Assembly: GCA_050944015.1 (NCBI GenBank)
Contig: JBMNQG010000011.1
Location: forward strand, 1 to 52,497
From: DUOX01 sp050944015
Lineage (GTDB): Bacteria; Bacillota; Clostridia; Oscillospirales; Oscillospiraceae
Length of the DNA: 52,497 bases
Reading direction: 5' to 3'
The notes beneath the pieces are model-generated. The model made no database searches, had not been told where the DNA came from, and saw only the letters and a program-made list of their open reading frames with translations. Below, piece after piece: positions 51,077 to 52,497 of the stretch. Each line of letters opens with the position of its first letter. The first letter of the stretch is position 1. The translations under genes were made by a program, and so were the position numbers.

Positions 51077-51537
51077 ATACAAGCCCCTTTCATAAGCAGA
51101 GATGTATCCCCATATATAAAGATAAAGTGGCGAAATTTCGTCACTCTACCCCCAACTTTAGCCATTCAAAATTAATGAATTAATGAATAGAATACAATCT
51201 TCCCTGCTCTCGCCTTCGTTTCCTGAGTTTTCTGAACTTTTTTATTGTTTTTTTAATATTTTACCATAAAAATTTGAAAGTCTCCAGTATTCTCCACATA
51301 TGTTTAATAATTGTTTACAATTACTTTTGTAAAAAAATAAGAGAAATGAATTTAGAGACTCTTCCGTTTTTTCAACTAGATTAACGCGAAAGTTTTTTGT
51401 GATATAGTTTCGCCCATTAATAATTATAGATTTTTTGCATAAGTCTTTCCTATGCACGGCCCTTGTTTTATGATAACATTTTAACCAACGGAAAGAATCG
51501 TTGCGATTAAACTACTCAATAAGGTGAGGTGGTGCTA
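51077..51537. other. AT-rich divergent region before the atp operon and DUF1576 gene
   Basis: No gene is seen. It contains an imperfect palindrome, GTGGCGAAATTTCGTCAC, at 51127-51144 with a perfect CGAAATTTCG core, placed about 50 bp from the first atp start. TTAATGAA occurs twice in tandem (51170-51187). TAATTGT (51307-51313) and ACAATTA (51316-51322) form a further inverted repeat. Promoters are not distinct. Confidence 0.5.
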
Positions 51538-52362
51538 TTGACGGATAAAAAGGACTCGTCCGGTTCTGAAATCCACATCCCGCCGAATACTTCGGAAAGG
51601 ACAAAATACGCTTTCCTGATATCTTTTGCAGTCCTTTTATTCATTTCCGCATTTCTTTTTGACAGCCCCCGTGATATTTTGAGGGGCAGCTGGGCCATCC
51701 TTATTTCCCCCGCCAACCTCGTGACAGACTATTTTGCGCTGGCAAACATAGGTTCCACCCTTTTAAACGCCTCGGCAATGTCTTTTCTTACCATTGCCAC
51801 GGTTGCCCTGGCCAGGGCAGAAATAAAAGGCCCCATCATAGCCTCCGTATTCACGGTGGCTGGCTTTTCCCTGTTCGGTAAAAACCTCTACAACTCCCTG
51901 CCCATCATGTTCGGAGTTATTCTCTACTGTAAACTTAGCCGCATTCCTTTCAGAGACAACCTGCTCCCCGCCTTTTTCGGGACTGCCCTGGCGCCCCTGG
52001 TCAGCGAAATCAGCTTTAATCTGGGGCTGCCCCTGGCGGCAGGCCTGCCCCTGGGAATTCTGGCCGGCTTTCTGGTTGGGCTGGTTATAACTCCCCTGTC
52101 CCAGTATTTCATATACTTTCATAAGGGCTACAACCTCTATAATATCGGATTTACCACCGGAATAATCGGGACCTTCTTTATCGCGCTGCTCAGGACCTTC
52201 GACGTAAAAGTGGAGGCTATTTCCCTGGTCTCAGGCGGGAACAATCAGAAGCTTGCAATACTGCTTTACAGTGTTTTTCTGGCCATGCTCCTCTTCGCCT
52301 CTTCCAAAACCGCTGGACTTTCAAGGGATTTAAACCCCTGCTCCTGCATTCAGGCAGGCTGG
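51538..52362 (+). pseudogene. DUF1576 membrane protein, frameshifted and cut off
   Basis: It starts at TTG 51538 behind AAGGTGAGG. The first 250 residues are an intact DUF1576 membrane protein of unknown role: FLFDSPRDILRGSWAILIS, LVTDYFALANIGSTLLNAS, GFSLFGKNLYNSLPIM and the PLSQYFIYFHKGYNLYNIGF core. Near 52305 one A is missing, and the correct continuation RWTFKGFKPLLLHSGRL is in another frame. That homology ends at 52362, where an opposing HxlR fragment begins. The uncorrected frame runs to 52488 without meaning. Intact members are about 420 residues, so the C-terminal third is lost. Confidence 0.8.
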
Positions 52363-52470
52363 CAGCACCCTGTCCATCAAATGCCACAGGATGAGTGGCT
52401 TATACTTGCCGCCAATCAGGCGGAGGGTTGCCGAGACCGGGCATATAACACCCGCTTGTTTCTTATCCAA
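52363..52470 (-). pseudogene. N-terminal fragment of an HxlR-family regulator
   Basis: The frame from TTG 52470, preceded by GGAAAGGAG, reads MDKKQAGVICPVSATLRLIG then GKYKPLILWHLMDRVL. This is the diagnostic N terminus of HxlR winged-helix regulators (Cys10 plus GGKWKxLIL pattern). The homology stops abruptly at 52363, exactly where the DUF1576 gene from the other side stops. The remaining codons to the stop are DUF1576 antisense. Confidence 0.7.
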
Positions 52471-52497
52471 GGCTGCTCCTTTCCATAGTATCTTTTT

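Overview
The window looks like chromosomal DNA of an anaerobic, moderately GC-rich member of the Clostridia (Bacillota). Support for this: consensus Shine-Dalgarno sites with frequent GTG and TTG starts, a WalRK-YycH-YycI-WalJ cell-wall regulon, SmpB with tmRNA, a 2-hydroxyacyl-CoA dehydratase activator pair, a PdaB-like deacetylase and an F-type ATP synthase whose c subunit keeps the sodium-type ligand set. No tRNA, rRNA, CRISPR array or intact insertion sequence was seen.

Layout. 1-830 holds a terminator and a pair of long hairpin-bearing extragenic repeats. 831-5049 encodes a tandem-ASKHA activase and its dehydratase-like partner. 5327-9104 carries an MFS transporter with a TetR regulator, a DegV protein behind a promoter with a palindromic operator, and an alpha/beta hydrolase. 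9210-10514 is a gene graveyard (two XRE repressor remnants, a frameshifted flavodoxin, a radical SAM tail), followed by an AT-rich DUF5655-like gene. 11568-14148 has a polysaccharide deacetylase, a truncated and frameshifted [FeFe]-hydrogenase-like pseudogene and a small conserved protein. 14238-24261 is a minus-strand housekeeping block: phosphohexomutase, DUF2007-type protein, rlmH, walJ, murA, yycI, yycH, walK, walR, NUDIX. Just upstream of the NUDIX gene lie an iterated palindrome array and a 50-residue ribbon-helix-helix gene. 25038-25956 is smpB-ssrA. 26349-30396 is an OpuC-type glycine betaine ABC operon with a GntR/RCK_C (BusR-like) regulator; the operon has a consensus promoter overlapped by an inverted repeat.

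30798-34723 is AT-rich accessory DNA: an unknown 513-residue protein, a flavodoxin, a degenerate cobalamin-riboswitch-like leader, a permease with two frameshifts and a 41-residue membrane peptide. 34996-37469 pairs a MATE exporter with a radical SAM protein. 37737-41272 encodes a two-subunit molybdopterin enzyme of the pyrogallol transhydroxylase family that lacks some of the pyrogallol-pocket residues and has a perfect 28-bp palindrome upstream. 41669-43957 is a decayed CotH / VTC / DUF4956 cluster. 44012-51076 is the complete atp operon. The window ends in a broken DUF1576 gene joined to an opposing HxlR fragment.

The most notable points are the ribbon-helix-helix gene with iterated operators in front of the WalRK operon, the divergent transhydroxylase, the likely c-di-AMP-controlled betaine locus, and the concentration of frameshifts in accessory genes while core genes stay intact. 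All homology statements are from recognition of sequence motifs; no database search was run.
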